Assembly (NCBI GenBank): GCA_035526335.1
Contig: DATLCN010000035.1
Location: 1-64,000, forward strand
Source of the DNA: GCA-2861595 sp035526335
Lineage (GTDB): Bacteria > Actinomycetota > Acidimicrobiia > Acidimicrobiales > GCA-2861595
Direction: 5' to 3'
Length of the DNA: 64,000 nt
In this document: piece by piece, positions 42,904 through 52,673 of the stretch
Layout: every line of letters begins with the position of its first letter
Numbering within the stretch: position 1 is the stretch's first letter
Notes under the pieces: model-generated
The model's database searches: none
What the model saw: only the letters and a program-made list of their open reading frames with translations
What the model was told of the DNA's origin: nothing
Made by a program: the position numbers and the translations under genes

Positions 42904-43392
42904 TCAGGCCTTCTTCTCCTCCTCCGGCTCCCGCTCCTTGCGGCGCACTAGGAAGCTGGCGAGGGAGAGCAGCAAAACGACGCCCCCGAGCACCGACACC
43001 TCGGTCATCGCGTCGGTGAAGGCGTCCCCCTCGTCACCCCGCGCGTGCTGGCTCGCCAGCGTCACCAGGACGATCTCCTTGATGGAGGCGATGATGCCGA
43101 CGATGAGGAAGGGCTCGGCCACCAGCTTCTTCTCGGTCATGGTGGCGCGGATTCCGGCCAGCAGTTCGAGGAGAATGAAGGCGAGCAGCAGTCCGTCGAG
43201 CGCCTCGGCCACGGCGGTACGCGCGCCGTCGTCGGTGTCGAGCAACAGGTGGTAGCAGACCATGACTATCACGGCCACTGCCCCTAAGATGAGAAGGGCT
43301 CCGGCCGCCGCGTAGACGACGTTCTCGGCGAAACGGAGCGCGCGGTCGGCCGGTTCTGCGACCGGTTCCCCAGGCTTGGTGCCGGGGGTCAT
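42904..43392 (-). CDS. PsiE-like membrane protein
   Basis: The 162-residue protein has four hydrophobic helices and the segment LDGLLLAFILLELLAGIRATM, followed by VAEPFLIVGIIASIKEIVLV, characteristic of the phosphate-starvation-inducible PsiE family. Its biochemical role is unknown. Both ends are charged and cytoplasmic. The ATG overlaps the stop of the upstream PPOX gene (ATGA), so they form a two-gene unit. Confidence 0.82.
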   Translation of the reverse strand: MTPGTKPGEPVAEPADRALRFAENVVYAAAGALLILGAVAVIVMVCYHLLLDTDDGARTAVAEALDGLLLAFILLELLAGIRATMTEKKLVAEPFLIVGIIASIKEIVLVTLASQHARGDEGDAFTDAMTEVSVLGGVVLLLSLASFLVRRKEREPEEEKKA

Positions 43393-43814
43393 CCGACCCA
43401 GGGGCCGACGCCGCCGATGCGCTCGACCTCGACCCGCATGACGACACCGGGAGGCGGATCGTCGAAGGGCGGGAACTTGGTCCCCAACTCGACGTAGGAG
43501 TGGGCCAGGCGCTGGAGCAGTTGCGCCCCCCCGCCCTCGGTGATCCGAGCCCGGCCGTGTACGACGAGGTACTCCATCAGGCCGATCTCGTTGCGCCGGG
43601 TTCCCTCCATCGACATCGCCACCCTCGGGTCACGCCGAACGTTGCGGAGCTTCTTCCAGTTCCCGAGGTGACCCGAAACGATCTCGCCGTCCTCGATGCC
43701 GACCCAGACGACGGTGACGTGGGGGCTGCCGTCGTCGTCGAGGGTGACCATGTGGGCCAGGGGAGCGGACGCAATGAACTCCACGGCCGCTTGGGGAAGT
43801 TCCACCGGCGCCAC
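43389..43814 (-). CDS. PPOX-class (FMN/F420-binding) split-barrel protein
   Basis: This 141-residue protein has the split-barrel pattern of pyridoxamine-oxidase-like flavoproteins: APLAHMVTLDDDGSPHVTVVWVG, GHLGNWKKLRNVRRDPRVAMSM and YLVVHGRARI. Actinobacterial members commonly use F420 as cofactor, so an F420-dependent reductase is likely, but FMN cannot be excluded. It starts with GTG and is coupled to the PsiE-like gene by ATGA. Confidence 0.85.
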   Translation of the reverse strand: MAPVELPQAAVEFIASAPLAHMVTLDDDGSPHVTVVWVGIEDGEIVSGHLGNWKKLRNVRRDPRVAMSMEGTRRNEIGLMEYLVVHGRARITEGGGAQLLQRLAHSYVELGTKFPPFDDPPPGVVMRVEVERIGGVGPWVG

Positions 43815-44044
43815 GCTATCGCCGCCCCCGCACCACCTACCCTCGTCGCGGAATGCGATCAGGAGGGGGCTACGGGTGGCATCACCGGCTGGGCAGGGAC
43901 CCGGACGCGGTGGCGGGCAAGTCCCTCGACCGCGCTCTGCTGCGAGGGGTGTTCAAATTAAAAAATCCGGGCCGTCTACCGGGTCGCGGCAGGCCGGCTA
44001 CGCCGATCGACCATTCGTTTCCGGTTCAGGTCTCCACGGGTGGA

Positions 44045-44431
44045 TCAGGCACCCCCGACGCGAACGTCGTTGACGGTGTGCCGAGCGAGGGCACGCAGGT
44101 CTCGAAGGTCCCCGGTGAGCACCGTCGCTCCGCCCACTGCGTCGGCGAGAGCAACAACGATGGCGTCGACCGCCGACGGCTTGCGGACGCCGACTACCGC
44201 CGTCCGCAGCGCCGCGCCTTTGCGTGCGAGGTTTTCGTCGGTGGAGAGCACCTCGCAGGTGCGTAGGAGGCGGTTTTCGTGGAAGTCTCGGCGGTGGTCG
44301 CCCGTGAGGGCTTCGGTCAGCACCACCGCCGGTACGAGCGCCGGCCACTCGCCCCTGCGTCGCAGCTCCTCCAGACGGGCTCGGTTCTCGGCCAGCAGGG
44401 ACAGCCCGCCGGAGTCGAGGACCAAGGTCAC
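44045..44431 (-). CDS. vapC: PIN-domain ribonuclease toxin, VapC family
   Basis: The 128-residue protein has the PIN acidic residues Asp6, Glu40, Asp89 and Asp108, which hold the catalytic metal. VapC toxins cut specific tRNAs or rRNA. It starts at GTG 44431 and overlaps the antitoxin stop by GTGA; antitoxin first, toxin second is the standard order. It lies near a tRNA gene and an integrase-like remnant, consistent with an acquired module. Confidence 0.9.
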   Translation of the reverse strand: MTLVLDSGGLSLLAENRARLEELRRRGEWPALVPAVVLTEALTGDHRRDFHENRLLRTCEVLSTDENLARKGAALRTAVVGVRKPSAVDAIVVALADAVGGATVLTGDLRDLRALARHTVNDVRVGGA

Positions 44432-44679
44432 GCTGAGCGGCGGTTCTGCTTGGTCACAAACAGCTTGTCCGCCCAGGCCGTCGCCTCCGTCCGCTGCGCC
44501 TCGTTCGTGGGCCCAAGCTCGGTCTCGAGCTCAGCCAGGTAGGTATCGAGCTCGGCGATCTTGGCCAGTCGGCCCAGCTCGGTTGAGACGGCCCGCTGGG
44601 CGAGCTGGGAGATATTCAGCCCAGCGCCCCGCGCTTGGTGGTAGAGGTCGTCCGGGATGGTGATGTTGACGCGGGCCAT
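44428..44679 (-). CDS. vapB: Ribbon-helix-helix antitoxin, VapB family
   Basis: This 83-residue protein begins MARVNITIPDDLYHQARGAG, a ribbon-helix-helix DNA-binding N-terminus, followed by a helical toxin-binding tail (TYLAELETELGPTNEAQRTE). It would neutralise the adjacent VapC and repress its own operon. ATG 44679 was chosen over ATG 44685 and the longer frame because TATTCT stands exactly 6 nt upstream, fitting a leaderless mRNA. Confidence 0.88.
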   Translation of the reverse strand: MARVNITIPDDLYHQARGAGLNISQLAQRAVSTELGRLAKIAELDTYLAELETELGPTNEAQRTEATAWADKLFVTKQNRRSA

Positions 44680-44685
44680 GCGCAT

Positions 44686-44691
44686 AGAATA
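44686..44691 (-). promoter_or_regulatory. -10 box of a leaderless transcript (vapBC)
   Basis: On the minus strand TATTCT is followed by a 6-nt spacer and ATG 44679. Confidence 0.6.
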
Positions 44692-44970
44692 CACATCATG
44701 AGGGCGGGACTGGAGGCTCGTCCGGGCGTGCCGCCCAAAATCGCCCGGGCCGCTCCGACGTGCCATTCACCGACCGGGAGGTGAGCGGCATTCGCTACGG
44801 GGCGGGCTGCAGACGGGCTACCGGCGCGGGCTGGGCTGCGGCTCGCGCCACTAAGTAACTCGGGTCCCTGAGCGGGGCACCGACGGCGGCCCTGGGCCGA
44901 CCACGAGCGACCAGAAATGGAACCCGACCGCACGCCCGTGACCGCCATGACACGCCGAATCGAACATCAA

Positions 44971-45003
44971 TTTGTGGCCTGTTTGTGGCCTGCGCGTGGC
45001 CTG
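44971..45003. repeat. Three tandem 11-bp units beside tRNA-Arg
   Basis: TTTGTGGCCTG occurs twice in perfect tandem, followed by a third copy with CGC in place of the first TTT. The array ends about 60 bases from the 3' end of tRNA-Arg. Tandem repeats beside a tRNA can be integrase arm-type binding sites or remnants of an attachment region (inference). Confidence 0.6.
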
Positions 45004-45063
45004 ACCCGCTCACGAGGCCCCGTCGGCCGCCCGCTCACCCGGTCTGACCAGCACATTTCCAAG

Positions 45064-45135
45064 CGCCCTCGGCAGGACTCGAACCTGCGCCACCGGCTCC
45101 GGAGGCCGGTGCTCTATCCGCTGAGCTACGAGGGC
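45064..45135 (-). tRNA. tRNA-Arg (anticodon CCG)
   Basis: On the minus strand a complete cloverleaf can be folded. The acceptor stem pairs GCCCTCG with CGAGGGC, the D arm is GCTCAGCGGATAGAGC, the anticodon arm CCGGC-CTCCGGA-GCCGG carries anticodon CCG (reads CGG), and the T arm is GCAGG-TTCGAGT-CCTGC. The discriminator base is G, and CCA is not encoded. It reads CGG, an arginine codon expected to be frequent in this GC-rich genome. Confidence 0.95.
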
Positions 45136-45151
45136 ATCTGCACTGCTGACC

Positions 45152-45176
45152 AGCGGGTCCCACCTGAGGACCCGCT
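45152..45176. repeat. 9-bp stem hairpin upstream of tRNA-Arg
   Basis: AGCGGGTCC and GGACCCGCT form a perfect stem with a 7-nt loop, 17 bases upstream of the 5' end of tRNA-Arg. There is no U-tract on either side, so it is either a weak terminator or a protein-binding site. Confidence 0.5.
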
Positions 45177-45421
45177 CCCTTGCTGCTCAAACGCAACCTG
45201 GGGTGCCAATTCCGCCACGACGATGGATACGGCGATCGCCAACCCGTTGAGGTGGGCACGGCGCATCCTACCGGCGTCTGCCCAATCCAATGCGCCAGCA
45301 GTCATTGACTAGTCATCGAGGCCGGTGTACAACTGGTCGAAGCAGGTGTCGCACCAACGGTTCCATTTGAGCGGGTTCGTCCGGTTCGGTCGTAACAGCG
45401 GAGCGCCTTGCCTGCATACGT

Positions 45422-45440
45422 GGATCGAAACGTTCGATCC
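45422..45440. promoter_or_regulatory. Perfect inverted repeat in the leader of the secreted-protein gene
   Basis: GGATCGAA and TTCGATCC are separated by ACG, centred about 30 bases before ATG 45461 and just upstream of AGGGGGG. It could be an operator for a dimeric repressor or a small RNA hairpin. Confidence 0.5.
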
Positions 45441-45460
45441 CAATTTCTCTAGGGGGGAAG

Positions 45461-46609
45461 ATGAAACACTTCAGAAGCCTTCGGCGCTTCATCGCCATTC
45501 TCGCGGCCGTGCTGTTGCCGGCTGCGCTCTTCGCCGGCACGCCGGCCTCGGCAGATAGGCGAGCGTCGGATACGGCTCCATCTGGCCACTTCAGCTGCCG
45601 CGCCAGCGTGGCCCGCGTGGAACCGGACGGCGTCATCGGGTTTCTGCCCACCATCGAGCCCTTCGTCGCCAACAAGCCCAACGACCCCTGCGTGACCGAG
45701 GCCGACCAGAACCTCCTGAACACGGTGGGCAAGATCATCGATCATGTCGCCCTCGGAGTTGACGTCAAGATCGTGTATGCCGACACCGTCAACCTCCCGG
45801 GCAAGAAGGCCGTGGCGGAAGCCGGCGTGGCCAAGGTCAGGATCGTGGTGCTGAACGCGCTCGGCTTGCACACCACCATCGAGGTGGAGGTCCTCACCTC
45901 GGAGGCGAGGGCCCTCTGCATCCCGAATTCCAACGTGCCCAACCTGCGTGGAAGGTCCACGGTCGTGGGCCTTCGCATCGACGGGCTCGACGTCGAGGTG
46001 CCACGCGGCGAGCGCAGCATCAACATCCCGTTCGTGGGCACGCTGTACCTCAACAAGACCATCACCGGTAACAACGAAGTGGCGCAGCGGGCCCTGTGGC
46101 TCGACACCTCCATCGTCGGTGACGTGATCGTGGCGGAGTCGATCGCCGACTTCGGGGGCACACCCTGTCCCGGAACGATCGTCAAGCCCCCCAAGCGGAT
46201 CCACGGTTGGATGACCGGTGGAGGCAAGGTGGCCGGCTCCAACGTCACCCATGGGGCCCGGCTTGAGTGCGAGGAGCTGGACGGCCCGAACAACCTTCAG
46301 GTCAACTGGCAGGGCAACGGCTTCCATCTGCTGTCGGTTGCCGGTTCGGGTTGCGCCGAGACGGCTCTGAACCAGGAGAAGCCCGACGCCAATTTCGACA
46401 CCCTCACCGGAAATGGTGAAGGCAGGTGCCAGGACGGGTCGGTCACCACGGCGAAGTGGACGCTCACCGACGGCGGCGAGCCCGGTACGGCTGATTCATT
46501 CGAGATCACGATCCCGAATCCGGATCTGGGCAACCAGAGTTCCAGCTGCGCCGTTCACGTCTCGGGTCTCCTCGACCGCGGCAACCATCAGGCGCACGGC
46601 CGCATCTAG
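45461..46609 (+). CDS. Secreted protein of the choice-of-anchor P type
   Basis: This 382-residue protein has a Sec signal (RRFIAILAAVLLPAALFAGTPASA, cleavage after about residue 31). The first domain of about 220 residues (VARVEPDGVIGFLPTIEPFVANKP) has repeated beta strands and the LDVEVPRGERSINIPFVGTLYLN pattern that I associate with choice-of-anchor P family proteins. A second domain starts at WMTGGGKVAGSNVTHGARLEC and contains NNLQVNWQGNGFHLLSVAG; this TGGG domain often follows the first in actinobacteria. The six or so cysteines may form disulfides outside the cell. AGGGGGG lies 3 nt before the ATG region. A structural or surface role is likely; no enzyme motif is seen. Confidence 0.7.
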   Translation: MKHFRSLRRFIAILAAVLLPAALFAGTPASADRRASDTAPSGHFSCRASVARVEPDGVIGFLPTIEPFVANKPNDPCVTEADQNLLNTVGKIIDHVALGVDVKIVYADTVNLPGKKAVAEAGVAKVRIVVLNALGLHTTIEVEVLTSEARALCIPNSNVPNLRGRSTVVGLRIDGLDVEVPRGERSINIPFVGTLYLNKTITGNNEVAQRALWLDTSIVGDVIVAESIADFGGTPCPGTIVKPPKRIHGWMTGGGKVAGSNVTHGARLECEELDGPNNLQVNWQGNGFHLLSVAGSGCAETALNQEKPDANFDTLTGNGEGRCQDGSVTTAKWTLTDGGEPGTADSFEITIPNPDLGNQSSSCAVHVSGLLDRGNHQAHGRI

Positions 46610-46742
46610 CGGGAGGCCACAACCCTGGCGCCAGCTCCGGACCCGTTCCATGGTGCGGAGCTGTCGCCTTCGGGTTGGTGAGGATGTGGCCCGATCCTGC
46701 ACCCCGCTGGATCTGCGTGCTCTGGGCCGCCTTGGGTCAGCG

Positions 46743-46748
46743 TACGAT
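46743..46748 (+). promoter_or_regulatory. -10 box of a leaderless transcript (receiver protein)
   Basis: TACGAT is followed by a 6-nt spacer and ATG 46755; a second in-frame ATG (46752) lies within the spacer. Confidence 0.55.
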
Positions 46749-46754
46749 GACATG

Positions 46755-47129
46755 ATGCCGGCGAGGGTGTTGGTCGTCGATGACGATCCGGTGATCCAGA
46801 ACCTTCTTCGCGTCAACTTCGAGATGGAGGGCTACGAGGTGATCATGGCCGGCGACGGCGTGGACGGTCTCGAGCGGGCCCGGGAGGATGGTCCCGACAT
46901 CGTCGTGTGCGACATCATGATGCCCCGCATGGACGGGCTCACCGTCGCCCGGGAGCTGAAGGCCGATCCCGCCACTGCGGCCATCCCGATCCTGCTCCTT
47001 TCGGCCAAGGCCCAGCAGGCCGACGTGCGGGCGGGGGAGGAGGCCGGTGCCGACGACTACATCACCAAGCCTTTCGACCCGCTCACCCTGCTCGAGCGAG
47101 TCGCCGCTCTCCTGGCCACCCGGCTCTAG
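46755..47129 (+). CDS. Stand-alone response-regulator receiver
   Basis: This 124-residue protein is a receiver domain only. The acidic residues Asp9-11, the phosphorylation site Asp53 (VVCDIMMPRMDG), the Ser of LLLSAK and the Lys of YITKPF are all intact. It has no output domain, so it must act through protein contacts, like CheY or DivK. No kinase is adjacent; the chemosensory operon 14 kb away has no CheY of its own, so a link is possible but unproven. Confidence 0.9.
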   Translation: MPARVLVVDDDPVIQNLLRVNFEMEGYEVIMAGDGVDGLERAREDGPDIVVCDIMMPRMDGLTVARELKADPATAAIPILLLSAKAQQADVRAGEEAGADDYITKPFDPLTLLERVAALLATRL

Positions 47130-47148
47130 CTCGAAGCACCCGCGCCGG

Positions 47149-48906
<1,758 letters not shown>

Positions 48907-48925
48907 CGTCGGGGCTGGAGGGCGG

Positions 48926-48931
48926 TAGCGT
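48926..48931 (+). promoter_or_regulatory. -10 box of a leaderless transcript starting at an ATC codon (lysA)
   Basis: TAGCGT is followed by a 6-nt spacer and ATC 48938, which is in frame with lysA. The spacing is identical to that of the ATG/GTG leaderless starts elsewhere in the window. Confidence 0.55.
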
Positions 48932-48937
48932 CAAAAG

Positions 48938-50230
48938 ATCCCGCCGCTTCCTCCCCACCTTCTACCGCTGACCGCCGTCACCGGACCCGGCGGCCGCCTC
49001 TCGATCGGCGGAGTGGACGTACTCGACCTGGCCGAGGAACACGGCACGCCGTTGTTCGTCTACGACGAGGAGCACCTGCGCCGGCGGTGCCGGGAAGCTG
49101 TCGCCGCCTTCGGTGCCGGCGTGGCCTACGCGTCCAAGGCCTTCCTCTGCCGCGCCATGGCTTCGTTGGTCGCGGAGGAGGGGATGTGCATCGACGTCTC
49201 CACCGCCGGCGAGCTCCACGTGGCCCTCTCCGCCGGCACTCCACCCGACCGGATCGTGCTCCACGGCAACAACAAGTCCGAAGTGGAGCTGGCCCGTGCC
49301 CTGGAGGTGGGGGTGGGTCGGATCGTCGTGGACTCCTTCGACGAGATCGACCTCCTCCACAAGCTGGCCGGTGGGCAGGCCCAGACCAGCACCTCCCAGC
49401 GGCGAGCGCAGGTGCTCGTGCGGGTCACGCCAGGCGTCGAGGCCCACACCCACGAGTACGTCATGACCGGCCAGGAGGACACCAAGTTCGGGTTCAGCAT
49501 CGCCAGTGGCGCGGCGGCCCTAGCCGTGGCCGCCCTCGCTTCGTCCGTCGACGTCGAGCTGGTGGGCATCCACGCCCACATAGGCAGCCAGGTCTTCGCC
49601 CTCGCCTCGTTCGTGAAGGCGGTGGAGGTTCTGGCGCCCTTCTTCGTCCCCCTCGGGCTGCCCGAGCTGTGCGTGGGCGGCGGCCTGGGTGTGGCCTACG
49701 TGGAGGGCGAGGAGGCGCCCACGATCACGCAGTGGGCGCAGACGGTGCACTCCGCCTGCGCCGCCGCCGGCATCCCTTCGGGGGTCCGGGTGACGGCAGA
49801 GCCGGGGCGGGCCATCGCCGCCGCCGCCGGTCTCACGCTCTACCGGGTGGGCACGATCAAACGCCTGCCGGGCGTGCGCACCTACGTGGCCGTCGACGGC
49901 GGGATGAGCGACAACCCCAGGCCCGTTCTCTACGGCAGCGGCTACGAAGCCTTCCTGCCGAGGGCCACCCCCGCGGAGAGACCGCTGCGCGCCACGGTGG
50001 TGGGAAAGCACTGCGAGTCCGGCGACCTTTTGGTGCGCGACGCGTTCCTGCCGGAGGACGTGGTCGTGGGTGACCTGCTGGCCACTCCGGTGGCCGGTGC
50101 CTACGGCCATTCGATGGCGTCCAACTACAACAAGGTGACCCGCCCACCGGTTCTGTTCCTCGCCGGCGGAGAGGCGCGGGTGGTGGTCCGGCGGGAGACA
50201 CTGGACGATCTGTTGCGCCTCGACCAGTAG
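48938..50230 (+). CDS. lysA: Diaminopimelate decarboxylase
   Basis: This PLP enzyme makes L-lysine from meso-diaminopimelate. Seen are the PLP lysine in YASKAF, the phosphate-binding HIGSQ and GGGLGVAY, the CESGD segment with the catalytic Cys, and GAYGHSMASNYN. The first normal start, GTG 49013, would cut off IPPLPPHLLPLTAVTGPGGR, which corresponds to the usual LysA N-terminus (P-x-H-L-L-P-x-T-A). The upstream frame is open and reaches ATC 48938, 6 nt after TAGCGT. I therefore propose an AUC start and a 430-residue protein, the usual length; GTG 49013 would give 405. hom follows 20 bases later. Confidence 0.93.
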   Translation: MPPLPPHLLPLTAVTGPGGRLSIGGVDVLDLAEEHGTPLFVYDEEHLRRRCREAVAAFGAGVAYASKAFLCRAMASLVAEEGMCIDVSTAGELHVALSAGTPPDRIVLHGNNKSEVELARALEVGVGRIVVDSFDEIDLLHKLAGGQAQTSTSQRRAQVLVRVTPGVEAHTHEYVMTGQEDTKFGFSIASGAAALAVAALASSVDVELVGIHAHIGSQVFALASFVKAVEVLAPFFVPLGLPELCVGGGLGVAYVEGEEAPTITQWAQTVHSACAAAGIPSGVRVTAEPGRAIAAAAGLTLYRVGTIKRLPGVRTYVAVDGGMSDNPRPVLYGSGYEAFLPRATPAERPLRATVVGKHCESGDLLVRDAFLPEDVVVGDLLATPVAGAYGHSMASNYNKVTRPPVLFLAGGEARVVVRRETLDDLLRLDQ

Positions 50231-50239
50231 CGCCGCGGT

Positions 50240-50245
50240 TACCTT
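50240..50245 (+). promoter_or_regulatory. -10 box of a leaderless transcript (hom)
   Basis: TACCTT is followed by a 5-nt spacer and ATG 50251, giving hom its own promoter inside the lysA-hom-thrC cluster. Confidence 0.5.
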
Positions 50246-50250
50246 TGCCC

Positions 50251-51540
50251 ATGGACGCGGTGCGGGTCGGGGTGCTCGGGTGCGGCAACGTCGGAGGCGC
50301 GCTGGTCCGGCTGCTGACGGCGGACGCCGCCGGCATCGCCGATCGCACCGGTGTGCGGCTGGAGTTGACGCGGGTCGCGGTGCGCGACCCCTCCAGGCCG
50401 CGGAGCGTCCACGTGCCCGCCGGCTGTCTGACCGGCGACGCCGCCGGCCTGGTCACCGATCCCGAGGTCGACGTGGTGGTGGAGCTGATCGGCGGTATCG
50501 AGCCGGCCCGCGGCCTGGTGCGCACCGCCCTGCAGGCGGGAAAGCCGGTGATCACGGCCAACAAGGAGCTGCTGGCCCATGCCGGCGCCGAGCTGTTCGA
50601 GGTGGCGTCGAGGGCGAGGGTGGACCTGCTCTACGAGGCGGCGGTGGCCGGAGGTATCCCCCTCATCCGCCCCCTGCGGGAGTCGCTGGCGGGTGAGCGG
50701 ATCACCCGCGTCATGGGGATCGTCAACGGCACCACCAACTACATACTCACCCGCATGGCCGAGGAGGGGGCCTCCTACGCCGACGCGCTGGCCGAGGCCC
50801 AGGAGCTGGGGTACGCCGAGAGCGATCCCACCGCCGACGTCGAGGGGTACGACGCCGCGGCCAAGGCCGCCATCCTGGCCACCATCGCCTTCGGTGGTCT
50901 GGTCGTCGCCGGCGACGTCTCCCGGGAGGGGATCACCGGGATAACCGCGGCCGACATCGCCTTCGCCAGCCGGCTCGGCTACGTGGTCAAGCTGCTGGCG
51001 GTGGCCGAGCGGGCCGACAAGGACGACGACGAGGTGGCGGTCCGAGTGCACCCGGCCATGGTTCCGGCCACCCATCCGCTGGCGGCGGTGCGAGGGTCGT
51101 TCAACGCCGTGTTCATCGAGGGTGACGCCGTCGGTGAGCTGATGCTCTACGGCCGCGGCGCCGGCGGGATGCCGACCGCCAGCGCCGTGCTCGGCGATCT
51201 CATCGACGCCGCCCACAACCTGCGCACCGGCGGCAGCGGTCGCACCACCACCATGGCTCCCGCCACCATCAGGCCCATGGCCGAGTTGTGCTCGCAGTAC
51301 TACCTGAACATGGAGGTGGTCGACCGGCCCGGTGTCCTCGCCGCCGTCTCCACGGTCACGGCCGAGCACGGGGTGTCGCTGGCGTCCTTCGAGCAGGAGG
51401 GTCTGGGTGACGACGCCCGGATGGTGTTCATCACCCACAAGGCCAGGGAGCGCGACATCCAGGACACGCTCGAGGACCTGCGGGGGCTCGACGTGGTGAA
51501 GCGGGTCGGCAGCCTCCTGCGGGTGATCGGCCCGGAATGA
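50251..51540 (+). CDS. hom: Homoserine dehydrogenase with ACT domain
   Basis: The 429-residue enzyme reduces aspartate semialdehyde to homoserine with NAD(P)H. The nucleotide-binding site is GVLGCGNVGG at the N-terminus, the catalytic part contains IVNGTTNYILTRM and AESDPTADVEGYDAAAKAAILA, and the C-terminal ACT domain (VVDRPGVLAAVSTVTAEHGVS) is the feedback site for threonine. ATG 50251 follows a -10 box by 5 nt; a TTG 6 bases upstream in the same frame is less likely. Confidence 0.96.
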   Translation: MDAVRVGVLGCGNVGGALVRLLTADAAGIADRTGVRLELTRVAVRDPSRPRSVHVPAGCLTGDAAGLVTDPEVDVVVELIGGIEPARGLVRTALQAGKPVITANKELLAHAGAELFEVASRARVDLLYEAAVAGGIPLIRPLRESLAGERITRVMGIVNGTTNYILTRMAEEGASYADALAEAQELGYAESDPTADVEGYDAAAKAAILATIAFGGLVVAGDVSREGITGITAADIAFASRLGYVVKLLAVAERADKDDDEVAVRVHPAMVPATHPLAAVRGSFNAVFIEGDAVGELMLYGRGAGGMPTASAVLGDLIDAAHNLRTGGSGRTTTMAPATIRPMAELCSQYYLNMEVVDRPGVLAAVSTVTAEHGVSLASFEQEGLGDDARMVFITHKARERDIQDTLEDLRGLDVVKRVGSLLRVIGPE

Positions 51541-51553
51541 GCCGGGGATGACG

Positions 51554-52594
51554 ATGAAGGCGTGGCGGGGCGTCATCGAGGAGTACAGGGACTTTCTGCC
51601 CGTCTCGCAGGGCACGCCCGTGGTCACCCTGCAGGAGGGCGCAACGCCACTGTTGCCGGCCCCCCGTCTGTCCGAGCGCCTCGGTGCCCAGGTGTGGCTC
51701 AAGTACGAGGGCCTGAACCCGACCGGCTCGTTCAAGGACCGGGGAATGACGCTGGCCATCTCCAAGGCGCGAGAGGAGGGGGCGGAGGCCGTGGTGTGCG
51801 CCTCCACCGGCAACACCTCCGCGTCGGCGGCCGCCTATGCCGCCCGTGCCGGGCTCACGTGCGGAGTGATCATCCCCGCCGGCCACATCGCCCTGGGGAA
51901 GCTGGCCCAGGCCCTCGTCCACGGTGCGAGGGTCCTGCAGATCAGGGGCAACTTCGACCACGCCCTGAACATCGTGCGCGAGTTGGGGGACCGGTCGCCG
52001 GTCACGGTCGTCAACTCGATCAACCGCTACCGCATCGAGGGTCAGAAGACCGGCGCCTTCGAGGTCGTCGACGCCCTCGGCGAAGCGCCCGACGTCCACT
52101 GCATCCCCGTCGGCAACGCCGGCAACATCTGTGCCTACTGGAAGGGCTACCTCGAGTACCGGGAGGCGGGCCGCTCGTCCAAGCTGCCGGCCATGATGGG
52201 GTTCCAGGCCGCCGGCGCCGCCCCCATAGTCTCCGGCCACCCGATCGAGAACCCCGAGACCATCGCCACCGCCATCCGCATCGGCAACCCCGCCTCCTGG
52301 TACGGCGCCACCTCGGCGGCGAGCGAGTCCGGTGGCGCCATCAGCGCAGTGACCGACGAGGAGATCCTGGCTGCCTACCGGTTCCTGGCCACAGAGGAGT
52401 CGGTGTTCTGCGAGCCGGCCTCCGCCGCCTCGGTGGCCGGTCTGATGAAGGTCGGGGTGCCGCAGGGTTCGACCGTGGTGTGCGTTCTCACCGGGCACGG
52501 CCTGAAGGACCCCGACGTCGCCATCAGCCAGATCGCCGTGCCCACCCCGGTGGACGCCGACTACGACGCCATCCGCAAGGAGCTCGGCCTCTGA
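51554..52594 (+). CDS. thrC: Threonine synthase
   Basis: This PLP enzyme converts O-phosphohomoserine to threonine. The N-terminus KAWRGVIEEYRDFLPV is typical of actinobacterial ThrC, and the PLP lysine is in NPTGSFKDRGM. Also seen are the phosphate loop VGNAGN and ASTGNTSASAA. ATG 51554 was chosen because GGGG lies 6 nt upstream; ATG 51548 touches it. It lies 13 bases after hom. Homoserine kinase (thrB), needed for its substrate, is not in the window. Confidence 0.95.
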   Translation: MKAWRGVIEEYRDFLPVSQGTPVVTLQEGATPLLPAPRLSERLGAQVWLKYEGLNPTGSFKDRGMTLAISKAREEGAEAVVCASTGNTSASAAAYAARAGLTCGVIIPAGHIALGKLAQALVHGARVLQIRGNFDHALNIVRELGDRSPVTVVNSINRYRIEGQKTGAFEVVDALGEAPDVHCIPVGNAGNICAYWKGYLEYREAGRSSKLPAMMGFQAAGAAPIVSGHPIENPETIATAIRIGNPASWYGATSAASESGGAISAVTDEEILAAYRFLATEESVFCEPASAASVAGLMKVGVPQGSTVVCVLTGHGLKDPDVAISQIAVPTPVDADYDAIRKELGL

Positions 52595-52673
52595 ATCTCC
52601 GAGTCTCCGCGTTTTGATCCGAGGGGGGCGGCGTACAGTAGGAGGGTCACGTCCCCTCGCCGATAGGTCCCAT

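Larger units (their letters stand above)
44680..45063. other. Gap of 384 bp with possible integrase remnant
   Basis: No complete gene is visible. The part next to tRNA-Arg holds the tandem 11-bp repeat described separately. A minus-strand frame (44795-45013) starts with GHAQATNRPQIDVRFG, recalling C-termini of tRNA-targeting tyrosine integrases, but it is short and Arg-rich. The minus-strand -10 box of vapB (44686-44691) is at the left edge. Confidence 0.4.
45136..45460. other. Gap of 325 bp upstream of a secreted-protein gene
   Basis: I see no gene. The region contains a 9-bp hairpin (45152-45176), the palindrome TGACTAGTCA (45306-45315) and the 19-bp inverted repeat at 45422-45440. A 131-codon plus-strand frame that crosses the tRNA is an artefact. 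Confidence 0.5.

Noticed and set aside
44917..45312. 131-codon plus-strand frame across tRNA-Arg (PRQDSNLRHR...)
   Set aside because: The sequence is the well-known false translation of the antisense of a tRNA gene; it has no other support.
52634..52648. TACAGT with GTC 6 nt downstream before the cDPG synthetase gene, as another unusual start codon
   Set aside because: The GTC frame meets a stop after six codons and is not in frame with the gene; the box is more likely an ordinary promoter with a short leader.
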